Shown here one piece after another: positions 26,727-35,199 of a stretch of 64,000 bases of DNA. The notes beneath the pieces are model-generated. The model saw only the letters and a program-made list of their open reading frames with translations, ran no database searches and had not been told where the DNA came from. Each line of letters begins with the position of its first letter. The stretch's first letter is position 1. A program made the translations under genes and the position numbers. The DNA comes from Bacillota bacterium (lineage in GTDB: Bacteria; Bacillota; Clostridia; Lachnospirales; Lachnospiraceae), in contig JAEVYT010000036.1 of the NCBI GenBank assembly GCA_023392615.1, positions 248,001-312,000 of the forward strand, written 5' to 3'.

Positions 26727-27563
26727 TTACAATTCAGTATCTTTTAGTGTGAGGCCTTTGGGAGTTTTCCAAGCTATTCGTCCATTTATACTATAACCAA
26801 CTACAATAGCAGCAGCAATAGATGGACTAGCAAACAAAAAATCTTGCGTAAATCTATAATCCTGATCAATTATACCTGTTTCAATTAAGTTTTGTCTTTT
26901 TAAAATAATACTTTTAGTCAATGAATTAGTAACAGTTTCAGCAATTTTTGACCCTCTGTATACAACAAAACCATCAGAGGTGGGGCTTCCTATTGCCTTT
27001 AAGCCAGAGTTTTCGATATAAAATTTCGTAATCTTTTGCTTATTAAGGGATGAACCAACTGCATTTTCAAGAACTTTGTGACCAACTGAGCTTAATAATA
27101 ATTTAGCATTATTAATGAACTCTTCCATTTCAGCACAATCTGCTTCTGATAATGAGGATAACGTTGGTGTATTCGAATTAGTAGTTTCATATCGTCCTGC
27201 TTCTTTTGCAATATGATACATTCTATTTTCAAGATATTTAACATGAGCTTTATTTAAATTATTGTCTTTACTAACAAAAACAACGCATTCATTCCAAAAA
27301 TCTTTTTCGTTTAAATGTTGCATTAACCGATTATATATATTTTCAGCTTCACCAATATAAACTTGATCTATATTAGATTCGTCATCTTTACCAAACAAGA
27401 AATATATACCGGTATTTTTCAACTCTTGTCGGTCAAAACTTTGCTTAACATATGTTCTTGGTATCTTATAAGCTTTACCTGTCCAGTTTGATAATTCGCA
27501 CATCCATCTTCCATCAGGAACTCCTTCTATAAGAAAAAGCCTGATTGATTTCCCAAAACTCAT
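26727..27563 (-). CDS. GIY-YIG nuclease-fold protein with DUF4357-like C-terminus
   Basis: The protein has 278 residues. Residues ~50-135 form a GIY-YIG domain: GIYFLFGKD, VYIGEAENIYNRLMQH, and later KYLENRMYHIAKEAGR, where the Glu is a candidate metal ligand. The C-terminal ~60 residues (FLFASPSIAAAIVVG, then NGRIAWKTPKG) match DUF4357, a small domain seen with GIY-YIG and restriction-like proteins. It probably cuts or binds nucleic acid; the target is unknown. AAGGG precedes the ATG. Such proteins often sit in accessory or defence-rich patches, which fits the surroundings. Confidence 0.85.
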   Translation of the reverse strand: MSFGKSIRLFLIEGVPDGRWMCELSNWTGKAYKIPRTYVKQSFDRQELKNTGIYFLFGKDDESNIDQVYIGEAENIYNRLMQHLNEKDFWNECVVFVSKDNNLNKAHVKYLENRMYHIAKEAGRYETTNSNTPTLSSLSEADCAEMEEFINNAKLLLSSVGHKVLENAVGSSLNKQKITKFYIENSGLKAIGSPTSDGFVVYRGSKIAETVTNSLTKSIILKRQNLIETGIIDQDYRFTQDFLFASPSIAAAIVVGYSINGRIAWKTPKGLTLKDTEL

Positions 27564-27778
27564 TAATTTACCCTTCTTTCTACTTTTCCACTGTAATACT
27601 CTTCATTTCCTTTTACCATAAAATTGCTATCTAGCATAGTCTGCTTAATTCGTTCACATATTTCTATCATTTCATTTATTCTTCTATATGCAAATCATAT
27701 TACTTTGATATTTCTCTATAGAATTAATTACTCTTTGCTAACTCAAGAGTTATAAATTCATGATACTTAGTTGTTTTC

Positions 27779-28576
27779 CTATTTTAAAACCAGTTTTACG
27801 CAAGTACCATCAAAACGAACAACAATACTCATGAAAATTTGATTTAGCTTCGACCATTCGCGAACTCTATCATCTTCCAGTTGAGATACTAATTCCTTAT
27901 GTTTCACAAGTTCCGTTGAAATATAGTCTAAAATCACTGGCATATGAGGATTAACTGCACTTTCATCAGTCTTCTTTTTTATCTCTAATAATTTTTCAAG
28001 TTCAGTCCGGAATTCATCTGGGAGTTTTATCTTCATCAATTCCTCAAACAGAACAGGTGGTGGACATTTCTTCTCTTCAATGTATCTGCATGCAAGTAGT
28101 GGTCTTAGTGCATAGAAATATTTTTTATATTTAACCTGCTCATCCTGCAAGTATTGTAAATAGGTATTTTGAGCGGTTCCGTAATAATGATAAATACCTG
28201 CTTTTACTGAAAAATAAGATTTAGCGATTTCATAAATATTATCCCACTCAGCTGCTTTTTTATAGATTATCGGAGAATTACTCCATTCAAAAAGAGTAGC
28301 ATTTCCCCTATGAAATTGTATCAATGCTTTCTTCAAATCCCAACCGTTGATATCCAGTACATCATCTAACTGCCATTCAATAACATCCTTAGGCGGATCT
28401 AGGCGTAAATAATCTTCTTGCTTTCTTACATATACGAATCTTACATCATAATCACTATCAGGAGAAGCGAATCCCCATGCCCTACTACCGGATTCTACAG
28501 CGATAAGAATTTTTACATTTTCTCTTTCTTCTATTTCGTTCAATTTCTCTTGAATCTCTTTTAAAATGTCACGCAT
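27779..28576 (-). CDS. RlaP-type nucleotidyltransferase (polymerase-beta fold), copy 1
   Basis: The protein has 265 residues. The nucleotidyltransferase signature GSRAWGFASPDSDYDVRFVY begins near residue 28, with the GS pair and the DxD metal ligands intact. Residues ~70-265 are helical (PF10127-like, the predicted nucleotidyltransferase/RNA-repair group). It should transfer a nucleotide to an RNA, protein or small molecule; the acceptor is not known. Its ATG overlaps the stop of the upstream nucleotidyltransferase as TAATG, with AGGTGA eight bases before it, so the two are translationally coupled and may form a complex. It is the last gene of the XRE regulator operon. Confidence 0.83.
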   Translation of the reverse strand: MRDILKEIQEKLNEIEERENVKILIAVESGSRAWGFASPDSDYDVRFVYVRKQEDYLRLDPPKDVIEWQLDDVLDINGWDLKKALIQFHRGNATLFEWSNSPIIYKKAAEWDNIYEIAKSYFSVKAGIYHYYGTAQNTYLQYLQDEQVKYKKYFYALRPLLACRYIEEKKCPPPVLFEELMKIKLPDEFRTELEKLLEIKKKTDESAVNPHMPVILDYISTELVKHKELVSQLEDDRVREWSKLNQIFMSIVVRFDGTCVKLVLK

Positions 28577-29598
28577 TAAATTTCACCTGCTATCACCTTT
28601 CTGTTTACGTACTCTACAAAGCTAGACACTTTCTCCATATCAGGATTATCTGGTAATATAGATTCTCGAGTAACCTTCACCAACATCTCTTCATAATAAG
28701 CAAGAATATCGTAGAACTCTTTTTCAAATGTTCTATCTTCTTTTTGAAATCCACCGGAACGAATTTTCAATAGAAGATCCAAATCATTAGTGCGGTTGGT
28801 TTGGATTTTGCCCTTTTCCAAGATATCAATTGCCATCATAAATAGTCGTATCAAATGCATAGCATGTTTATTTAAATGATTATCGTCTTTTTTCTTATTT
28901 CGCTTTCCTATTTTTTCATATCCCTTTACCACCGTATGCATAACAGACCACATATTCTCATAATCACGTAGTGGCAGGTGAGTGTATTTGGCATCTACAA
29001 ATATTTCTGTTTCCAGATCGGGATTTAAGGCCTTATCTACATACAGTTTGATACTTCCATTTTCAAAAGCACCATATCTTCTTTGAAAATCATCCAACGC
29101 ATTCTGTACTGACTTCAAAATATGTTGTTCCTTCTCAGATTGGGGCATAGAATCTCTTGCGATTGCATTTTGTAATCGACGCAGTTGCGCACTTGCATAA
29201 CCACCAAATGAGCGGGCAGCTCTTTTTGATAAAAATAAATTACTGTTGTCTAGAAGTTCTTGTCCCAATGCTGATTTTATTAAGTATTGATCTTCATCTA
29301 ACCCAAGAATTTCGCAGGTATTTGGATTACATTCCAACAATAGCTTAACAATCTTATTAAATGAATAGATGACCGTGTCTGTATTCAAGTCTTCATATTG
29401 CTCGAACTCAGTCATTCCAATCAAATCAGATGGTAAATTAAGTGTAATTCCTCTAAAATCGATATCGCTATTCTCATTATTTGTACCATAGGCATAACTA
29501 CCACCTAAGCCAAGTAGAATTATGCGTTTTCCAAGTCTTTCGTTGTCACGAAGAAACTTGTATTCCTCAGCATTCATTAATTGTCTGAAATTAATCAT
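28576..29598 (-). CDS. RlaP-type nucleotidyltransferase (polymerase-beta fold), copy 2
   Basis: The protein has 340 residues. The motif GGSYAYGTNNENSDIDFRGI begins near residue 32 and keeps the GS pair and both acidic metal ligands. A long helical region follows, including NKHAMHLIRLFMMAIDIL near 245. It is distantly related to its neighbour but about 75 residues longer, so this is not a recent duplication. It probably belongs to the same predicted nucleotidyltransferase family. AGGAGT precedes the ATG. It starts 9 bases after the XRE regulator gene and is fused by a TAATG overlap to the second transferase gene. Confidence 0.83.
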   Translation of the reverse strand: MINFRQLMNAEEYKFLRDNERLGKRIILLGLGGSYAYGTNNENSDIDFRGITLNLPSDLIGMTEFEQYEDLNTDTVIYSFNKIVKLLLECNPNTCEILGLDEDQYLIKSALGQELLDNSNLFLSKRAARSFGGYASAQLRRLQNAIARDSMPQSEKEQHILKSVQNALDDFQRRYGAFENGSIKLYVDKALNPDLETEIFVDAKYTHLPLRDYENMWSVMHTVVKGYEKIGKRNKKKDDNHLNKHAMHLIRLFMMAIDILEKGKIQTNRTNDLDLLLKIRSGGFQKEDRTFEKEFYDILAYYEEMLVKVTRESILPDNPDMEKVSSFVEYVNRKVIAGEI

Positions 29599-29607
29599 TG
29601 TAAACTC

Positions 29608-30162
29608 CTATATCTTAGATTCGCCTTTATAATTTTGCACCACTATCCCTTCAGTGCCCTTTTTAACCACAATACAATCATTCACTAATCTTTGCTTCAT
29701 TTCTTCTATCATATTTCTCATTTCACCTAACTCTGAATCATATTCTTCATGAGTATTGAATGAATCTCTGTTATTAATGGTATTTTTAGTAAGCAGTTTA
29801 GCATAGGCATATTTTGAAAGTTGTTTACAGATGTGTGAATTTTTAAAACGTATACCAATAGTATTTGGATCAATCTCGCCCTTTTCGTTTTTATCTCCAG
29901 TGAAATCTATATCCAGCTGCTCGTCCATCTTAAAGATAAGCGACAATACATCTGAAACCGTTTCTATATCAAAATCCATAAACAAATTTATACTTATACC
30001 AAGCGAATTGGCAATTTTCAAAAGCTGATCAGGCTTTGGATTCCTATCACCGGCTTCGTATTTTCTAATAGTTACTTCGTTTATGTCTGCAAGTTCACCA
30101 AGTGTCTTCTGTGAAATACCCCGAAGTGTGCGGTATGCTCTAATTTTTTCACCGACTGTCAT
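29608..30162 (-). CDS. XRE-family transcriptional regulator
   Basis: The protein has 184 residues from the ATG with AAGGATG upstream; the frame continues 19 codons further without an SD. A lambda-repressor-type helix-turn-helix fills residues ~4-60 (YRTLRGISQKTLGELADI, then IRKYEAGDRNPKPDQLLKIA). The C-terminal ~120 residues are unique and may sense a ligand or bring subunits together. Position makes it the probable autoregulator of the two nucleotidyltransferases that follow. The promoter should lie between 30163 and 30300; a TATCTG/CAGATA inverted repeat at 30190-30201 may be its operator. Confidence 0.85.
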   Translation of the reverse strand: MTVGEKIRAYRTLRGISQKTLGELADINEVTIRKYEAGDRNPKPDQLLKIANSLGISINLFMDFDIETVSDVLSLIFKMDEQLDIDFTGDKNEKGEIDPNTIGIRFKNSHICKQLSKYAYAKLLTKNTINNRDSFNTHEEYDSELGEMRNMIEEMKQRLVNDCIVVKKGTEGIVVQNYKGESKI

Positions 30163-30785
30163 GTATGTACCATCCTTCATATACTTTTGTATCTGACAGA
30201 TACATTTGTATTGTATCATAAGTATTTCATATATGAAAGAAAAACTTTTACAATTTAAGAGACATTGCAGAGCAATCTCGATGTCCTATTATCCTTATTG
30301 TACCTACCCATATAGGGTGCCGTCAAATCAACCTACAATTATCTCTACAGTATCGTTTTTCAAAACACAAAAAATGAGTTCCAATACTATATCGAACTAA
30401 AATCATCCTACTCTCAGTGACATTTCTCATGACAAAAGCAGTTTTAAGACAAAGGGAACATCGATTGTATTTCGACTACTTAAGGAAATATCTCATCTGG
30501 AAAGCACATCATGATATCAGAATAGTCAATCTCTTATCTGATTATAAGAAGTGACAAATATTAGATTTGGACGTCAGAGGAGCATTTAAAATATGAATAA
30601 TATTAACGAATTGATAAAGAATTTTACTTTTATTTGTATTTTGAATTACCATGCCAGTGTCATTGTGTATTCTAGTCCAAAAGGGTACACGGCAAGATAC
30701 GCATCAGCGACGCCACCTCTTTGATGAACCTTGTCAGGGGCAAATCCCCCTAAAACCCTTGATATTTTATTCGTGATAGTGCATT

Positions 30786-30857
30786 ACACCATCATTTTGA
30801 CCTTTGATGGTGTGTTTTACTATCATAAGCCCATTTTGATGGTGTGTTTTACCATCA
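30786..30857. repeat. direct and inverted repeats around a GATGGTGTGTTTTAC core
   Basis: A 23-base unit occurs at 30803-30825 and 30835-30857 with one mismatch and a 32-base period. An inverted copy of its first half (ACACCATCA, 30786-30794) faces TGATGGTGT (30805-30813). This spacing resembles iterated protein-binding sites. Replication-type iterons or a transposon end are alternatives. Confidence 0.75.
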
Positions 30858-30926
30858 CGATGAAAATCGAACTTTATATTGTATTTAAATGGATATGAAA
30901 TGTAAAAAATAGTAGCAATCCTATTT

Positions 30927-30951
30927 CTTGTACGGTATAATATTGTACAAG
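30927..30951 (+). promoter_or_regulatory. palindromic operator over the probable fic promoter
   Basis: CTTGTAC and GTACAAG form a perfect seven-base inverted repeat with an 11-base spacer, and the -10 hexamer TATAAT (30936-30941) lies within it. The -35 region is weak (TAGCAA), as expected for a regulated promoter. It stands about 55 bases upstream of the fic start codon. Confidence 0.6.
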
Positions 30952-31003
30952 TGGTCTTTTAAAAATTATTTAGATGTGCGGCATTTGCACGAAGTGAGGT
31001 AAG

Positions 31004-32005
31004 ATGAGCGAAAAAGGTTATATTCCACTATATACAATAACAGACAAGACGGTTAACTTGATTTCTGCTATTACCGAAATAATAACCAAGATCACGATAA
31101 ATGATAGCATGAGTAACAATCCAAAACTACGAAGAGATAATCGTATTCGAACCATTCATGCATCATTAGCTATTGAAAATAATTCTTTATCTTTGGATCA
31201 AGTAACCGACATCATCAATGGAAAACGGATTTTAGGAGCACCAGATGAAATATGTGAAGTGAAGAATGCATTTGAGGCATATAACAAACTTCTGGAGTTG
31301 AATCCATATTCACTAAAAGACATGCTGTTAGCTCATAGGGTGCTGATGGATGAGTTAACAAAGGAAGCAGGAACATTTCGATGTAGTGGAGTGGGAATCT
31401 TTGCTGGGGAACAGTTGGTTCATATGGCGCCACCAGCAAGTCAGGTACCAAACTTGATTAAAGATTTGGTGGACTGGGCAAAGAAAGCAGAAGTTCATCC
31501 ACTGATAAAAAGCTGTGTATTTCATTATGAGTTTGAGTTTATTCATCCATTTGCTGATGGTAATGGTAGAATGGGACGTATGTGGCAGACACTATTGTTG
31601 TATAAATGGAAGTCGCTGTTTGGGTGGTTGCCTATTGAAACATTAATAAGGGAGCGTCAGGAAGAATATTATAAAGTGCTTGGAGAATGCGATCATAGTG
31701 CTGATTCGGGAAAATTCGTAGAGTTTTTACTGACTACTGTTTATGATGCATTATGCGAAATAGCAGATACCGAACAAGTAACCGTTCAAGTCACCGAACA
31801 AGTTGAAAAGTTGTTAGAAGTTATGATTGATAAGGAATATTCGACTAGGGAAATGATGGAGTTGTTAGGATTAAGGCACAGACAGACATTTAGGGATAAT
31901 TATTTATTGCCAGCATTAGAACTGGGATATATTGAAATGACAATACCTGATAAGCCAAATAGTAGTAAGCAGAAATATAGAAAAGTGGAACATGTAATTA
32001 AATAA
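31004..32005 (+). CDS. Fic-domain AMP-transferase with built-in inhibitory helix and C-terminal winged helix
   Basis: The protein has 333 residues. The Fic core motif HPFADGNGRMGR lies near residue 181 with every catalytic residue present, so it should transfer AMP (or another nucleotide moiety) from a nucleotide to a hydroxyl of a target protein. An inhibitory motif of the S/TxxxEN type, SLAIENN, lies near residue 54, marking a class II protein kept inactive by its own N-terminal helix; no separate antitoxin gene is needed or seen. Residues ~250-330 hold a repetitive Glu/Gln/Val linker (EQVTVQVTEQVEK) and a winged-helix-like domain. GAGGTAAG precedes the ATG. The target is unknown. Confidence 0.92.
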   Translation: MSEKGYIPLYTITDKTVNLISAITEIITKITINDSMSNNPKLRRDNRIRTIHASLAIENNSLSLDQVTDIINGKRILGAPDEICEVKNAFEAYNKLLELNPYSLKDMLLAHRVLMDELTKEAGTFRCSGVGIFAGEQLVHMAPPASQVPNLIKDLVDWAKKAEVHPLIKSCVFHYEFEFIHPFADGNGRMGRMWQTLLLYKWKSLFGWLPIETLIRERQEEYYKVLGECDHSADSGKFVEFLLTTVYDALCEIADTEQVTVQVTEQVEKLLEVMIDKEYSTREMMELLGLRHRQTFRDNYLLPALELGYIEMTIPDKPNSSKQKYRKVEHVIK

Positions 32006-32244
32006 GCCGGAAATTGTGTTGTAAATTGAATTACTAGTACGGATTTCGGTACAGTACCATGTGATAAAATAGAATTGGATATAGATAATACAAATAAAGG
32101 GAGACAAAAAAATGAGCTTAAGTGCAAACATATAAGAGAAAGAAACCTTAATATGGGCGTAGCAGATAAACTAGATGGGGTATATAAACCACATGAATAG
32201 TTTTAGAAGTCTTGTTGAATTACGGAATGTTTGCTCGATAGAAA

Positions 32245-32290
32245 AAGAAGCTCAGAACGAATTTATTCGTAACTGAGCTTCTTTTCTTGA
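32245..32290. terminator. bidirectional terminator after the fic gene
   Basis: AAGAAGCTCAG and CTGAGCTTCTT form an 11-pair stem, continued by an inner ACGAAT/ATTCGT stem. TTCTT follows on the plus strand and TTTTTC on the minus strand. It lies about 240 bases after the fic stop. Confidence 0.85.
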
Positions 32291-32478
32291 GTTGGCGGGC
32301 TGGCGTTAATTAAATGAATTTTCTAGCGCTTATGTTTTCCAAGATAACTATAGCCTATCTCCTATTATGAATGTTTCAATAGTTTTGAATAAGTAGTGAA
32401 GTAATACCCTCTATTTTATATTGCCCATTGAACAAATTTCATTTAGTAGATTTACAATTAAGTCTATGCTTTTACTTC

Positions 32479-32754
32479 CTAAATCCACGAAGTTAATATA
32501 TTCCTTGACTGTTTAGCTGTGACTTGAATGCCGTCAGCGGTTGATATTATGCTGAGTTTCATTCTAAAAAAATCTCTAATATATGCTTTATGATAGTATA
32601 ATTCATAGTTATTTTTAGTTCTTTCCTTCAAGAAAAATGCATTTTCTCCCCAATGATTTAATCGCTCCATATATGTAAATCGATATGTTCTACCTCTTAA
32701 CTCTTTGAGGAATGTATCTATATCTATATTTGAATTCATAATAAATTCGTTCAT
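32479..32754 (-). CDS. small protein of unknown function
   Basis: The protein has 91 residues with an AGGT site before the ATG. It is soluble and slightly basic, with a central aromatic/charged string (RTYRFTYMERLNHWGENAFF). No family is recognised. It is an isolated minus-strand gene between the fic terminator and the glycan operon. It could be a real small gene or a relic; the plausible SD and normal codon use favour a gene. Confidence 0.5.
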   Translation of the reverse strand: MNEFIMNSNIDIDTFLKELRGRTYRFTYMERLNHWGENAFFLKERTKNNYELYYHKAYIRDFFRMKLSIISTADGIQVTAKQSRNILTSWI

Positions 32755-32888
32755 GACTTTACCTACTTTACATTGTTCTGATATTTCATTTATTTTATCA
32801 CATTTACCACATAAGGACTATTAGAATACAATTAGAAAGTTGGTTTTACATCACAACACATTCTTCTGCTTATTAAGTTTCAAATATA

Positions 32889-33578
32889 TTAGTAGGAAAT
32901 GCTTGAATCCCCGGATCTCAAATTTAATAACGTAATAATCTCAGATGCATTGGCGGCGATTGCTGAGTGGTAAGTGCTTTTTGCATCCAACTCATTAATA
33001 AAGCCCCACCCATAACAAACAGCAATAAAGCCTATCTTCGCCTTCCATGCACCATCTGCGTCATAAATGCTGTCACCTACTAATATGGTGTCATCGGGTG
33101 AAGTACCAAAACGATCCATAGCCTTTTTAAGAAGTTCTTCTTTTGTAAGGCCGTTACCATTTTCTCCGAAGATTTCGCCGAGATAATCGCAAAGTCCAGC
33201 ATGCTGCAGCATATCCTTAGCAAACTGTTCTAACTTAAGTGTGGCAACAGCGGTCATTATATTGTTTTTCTGTAGAGATATAAGTAACTCTGCAATTCCC
33301 GGATAAAGAGCATACCTATACTTTCCTTTTTGGTTATAAAGTTCGCGGTAGTAAAGCACAGCAGCATCGGCTGTGGCATCGTTCATACCATATAGTGCGG
33401 TAAATCCGCTTTTAAGCGATCCCCCAATAATGCCATGAAAACAGTGAGCATTATTCTTTGGGGAAAAACCAAAATGTATTGCGGTTTCATTATAACAAGC
33501 GATTATTCCGTCAGAGGTATCTAGAAGAGTTCCGTCAAGGTCAAAAATAACGAGTTTTGGCTTTGATATTAATGTCAT
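32889..33578 (-). CDS. HAD-superfamily phosphatase (phosphoglycolate-phosphatase-like)
   Basis: The protein has 229 residues. All four HAD motifs are present: VIFDLDGTLLDT near residue 10, a Thr in TAVATLKLEQ near 110, Lys in TKEELLKKAM near 145 and ILVGDSIYDADGA near 165. The alpha-helical cap (residues ~18-80) is the small-metabolite type. It starts as an ATGA overlap with the transferase gene upstream, with GAGG before it, and is the last gene of the glycan operon. In that setting it may dephosphorylate a sugar-acid phosphate, as KdsC-type enzymes do; the substrate is inferred from context only. Confidence 0.88.
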   Translation of the reverse strand: MTLISKPKLVIFDLDGTLLDTSDGIIACYNETAIHFGFSPKNNAHCFHGIIGGSLKSGFTALYGMNDATADAAVLYYRELYNQKGKYRYALYPGIAELLISLQKNNIMTAVATLKLEQFAKDMLQHAGLCDYLGEIFGENGNGLTKEELLKKAMDRFGTSPDDTILVGDSIYDADGAWKAKIGFIAVCYGWGFINELDAKSTYHSAIAANASEIITLLNLRSGDSSISY

Positions 33579-35179
33579 GCTTTTTTCCTCTTCACTTTCA
33601 TATTTGACTGAGCTGCGTCTGATTGTTTTTTCATCTCAATATAATCGCACAATCGTTTTTCTGTGGCTTCGAGCATTCCTGATAACATATAAATTTTCAT
33701 GCGCTCATCCTTACCTATCCCACAAGCGTCAATTGTAATGCCACAGTATGGCAGAGGTATTTTAACACCATAATCTTCGACTTTGTTAAGAATATCGCTA
33801 TTTTTTGTATACACGTAAATTACCTCCTCAGGCTCACTAGAGCCAACTTTTTTGATGATGATCGGTCGAATAAATGCAAATACATCTGTATTCTCACCAT
33901 TAAAATATAGGTGTCGTTCATTTTCATTTAAAAATACAGCTACCATACTGTCTGGTAAAACTTCTAACAAAGATGTTAACTGTTCAGGCTCTAAATTATC
34001 CGATATCACGGAACATGTCGAGGTTGATTTATTACTAAAATTTTGCGTATGTTCATATATTAACTCATTCCCATTTTGCACAGAAAGAGCATTCAGCAGT
34101 AATTCATTGGCATTGGTCTTTATTTTTGCTTTCTCTTGCAGAAGCTTACCAAGCACCAATACAGCGATGTTATATCGGTGAATATATGCATAATCAGAAT
34201 GGATACGCGGGTCGAACCACAACGTTTTTTCAGCAATGTTATTGAAACTTTTTGCTGCAGTAGAAGATGCAGCTAAAACAGTACTAAAACGATCTGTAAT
34301 ACAATAAGGCAACAGTTCGGAAGGCATAGCAAATGGAAGAACCGGCATATTTTCACCGAAAATTTCTTTATACCGCCCTGCAAGATCGTCGGGATGAGGC
34401 TTTATAATTATTGTTTGATTTTTTAAAAAATAATCTGCAAGTAGTAAATAAAGGCGATGCTGTTGTTCCAACGTCATAATGCCCAAATTTGCCAAATGCT
34501 GAGTAAGGATAAGTGATATCTTCTTTTCTTCGACATCAGGTGATTTCTCTGGGCAGTTAAAGAAATCCATCACTTTCTGTCTTGTTTCATTGTCCATTTT
34601 AGCTAATATACGCTTTGCTGAAAAGTCCTCCATTTTCGGGTTCTTATATCCATCCTTTTGCGTTTGAGTATCGGCTAAGATTCTAACTGCATAGGGATTT
34701 TCACCGAGAAGACCCATTACGTCTATTAAACGGTGGCGAACAGATCCTGGCTTAAGAGTGGACATAAACAAGGAACGATCGGAAAGAATCCCGCTGCCGT
34801 CCTCAAACAGCACATGTTGTATTTTGTTTTTCACAACATACCAGCCAAACGGAAGGGAGTCCAGGCACATATACAAAACTCGAGCATCTGTCAACTTCAA
34901 TGGTATTGCCTTTTTCATTCGATTACAACATTTGTTAACAACCTTCATAGGATCAATTTTTTTCTGCTCAAGATAAAGTGAATATTTACGTACCTCCATT
35001 TCACTCAGCAGTATGATTTCATCAAAAATTCCAATATTACGATACTGTTGCAAAAATAGTACCGAGTTCACATGAATATCCGATATCAGTAATATCGCTT
35101 TTTCATTTGGTTCTTTTGTAAGTCGATGCAAAACGCAACATTCTACATGGTAAGTACTAACCGCATAATAAATAATCAT
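33575..35179 (-). CDS. sialyltransferase-like glycosyltransferase (GT52/GT38-type motifs), copy 1
   Basis: The protein has 534 residues. It starts MIIYYAVSTYHVECCV, like other CMP-sugar-dependent transferases that begin with a Rossmann strand. Three motifs known from bacterial (poly)sialyltransferases are visible in order: the acidic-acidic-G motif in FEDGSG near residue 128, the HP motif in IIKPHPDD near 261, and the SS/T motif in AASSTA near 305. It is cytoplasmic with no membrane span, as expected for surface-glycan assembly. A paralogue lies 4.5 kb away in the same operon. The last ~170 residues are extra and unrecognised. The donor is probably a CMP-keto-sugar acid made by the neighbouring enzymes; this is inference. 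The SD is distant. Confidence 0.7.
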   Translation of the reverse strand: MIIYYAVSTYHVECCVLHRLTKEPNEKAILLISDIHVNSVLFLQQYRNIGIFDEIILLSEMEVRKYSLYLEQKKIDPMKVVNKCCNRMKKAIPLKLTDARVLYMCLDSLPFGWYVVKNKIQHVLFEDGSGILSDRSLFMSTLKPGSVRHRLIDVMGLLGENPYAVRILADTQTQKDGYKNPKMEDFSAKRILAKMDNETRQKVMDFFNCPEKSPDVEEKKISLILTQHLANLGIMTLEQQHRLYLLLADYFLKNQTIIIKPHPDDLAGRYKEIFGENMPVLPFAMPSELLPYCITDRFSTVLAASSTAAKSFNNIAEKTLWFDPRIHSDYAYIHRYNIAVLVLGKLLQEKAKIKTNANELLLNALSVQNGNELIYEHTQNFSNKSTSTCSVISDNLEPEQLTSLLEVLPDSMVAVFLNENERHLYFNGENTDVFAFIRPIIIKKVGSSEPEEVIYVYTKNSDILNKVEDYGVKIPLPYCGITIDACGIGKDERMKIYMLSGMLEATEKRLCDYIEMKKQSDAAQSNMKVKRKKA

Positions 35180-35199
35180 AACAAATATAAGTACCTTTC

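Larger units (their letters stand above)
30163..31003. other. 841-base spacer with repeats and element-like debris
   Basis: No gene with an SD was found. From about 30675 to 30760 the sequence is unusually C/G-rich for this genome and contains GGGGCAAATCCCC, a palindrome-like string that reminds me of non-coding parts of Firmicute conjugative elements; that link is from memory and uncertain. It is followed by a direct-repeat pair and, near the end, the promoter/operator of the fic gene. Confidence 0.5.

Noticed and set aside
30786..30857. CRISPR array
   Set aside because: There are only two repeat copies with a 9-base gap, no spacers of typical length and no cas genes in the window.
32095..32200. 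Remnant of an XRE-type regulator gene (ATG with a GGGAG site, seven codons, then a stop; HIRERNLNMGVADKLDGV in another frame)
   Set aside because: The similarity is short and rests on a frame change. The SD and small palindrome before it are suggestive, but this is not enough to call a pseudogene.
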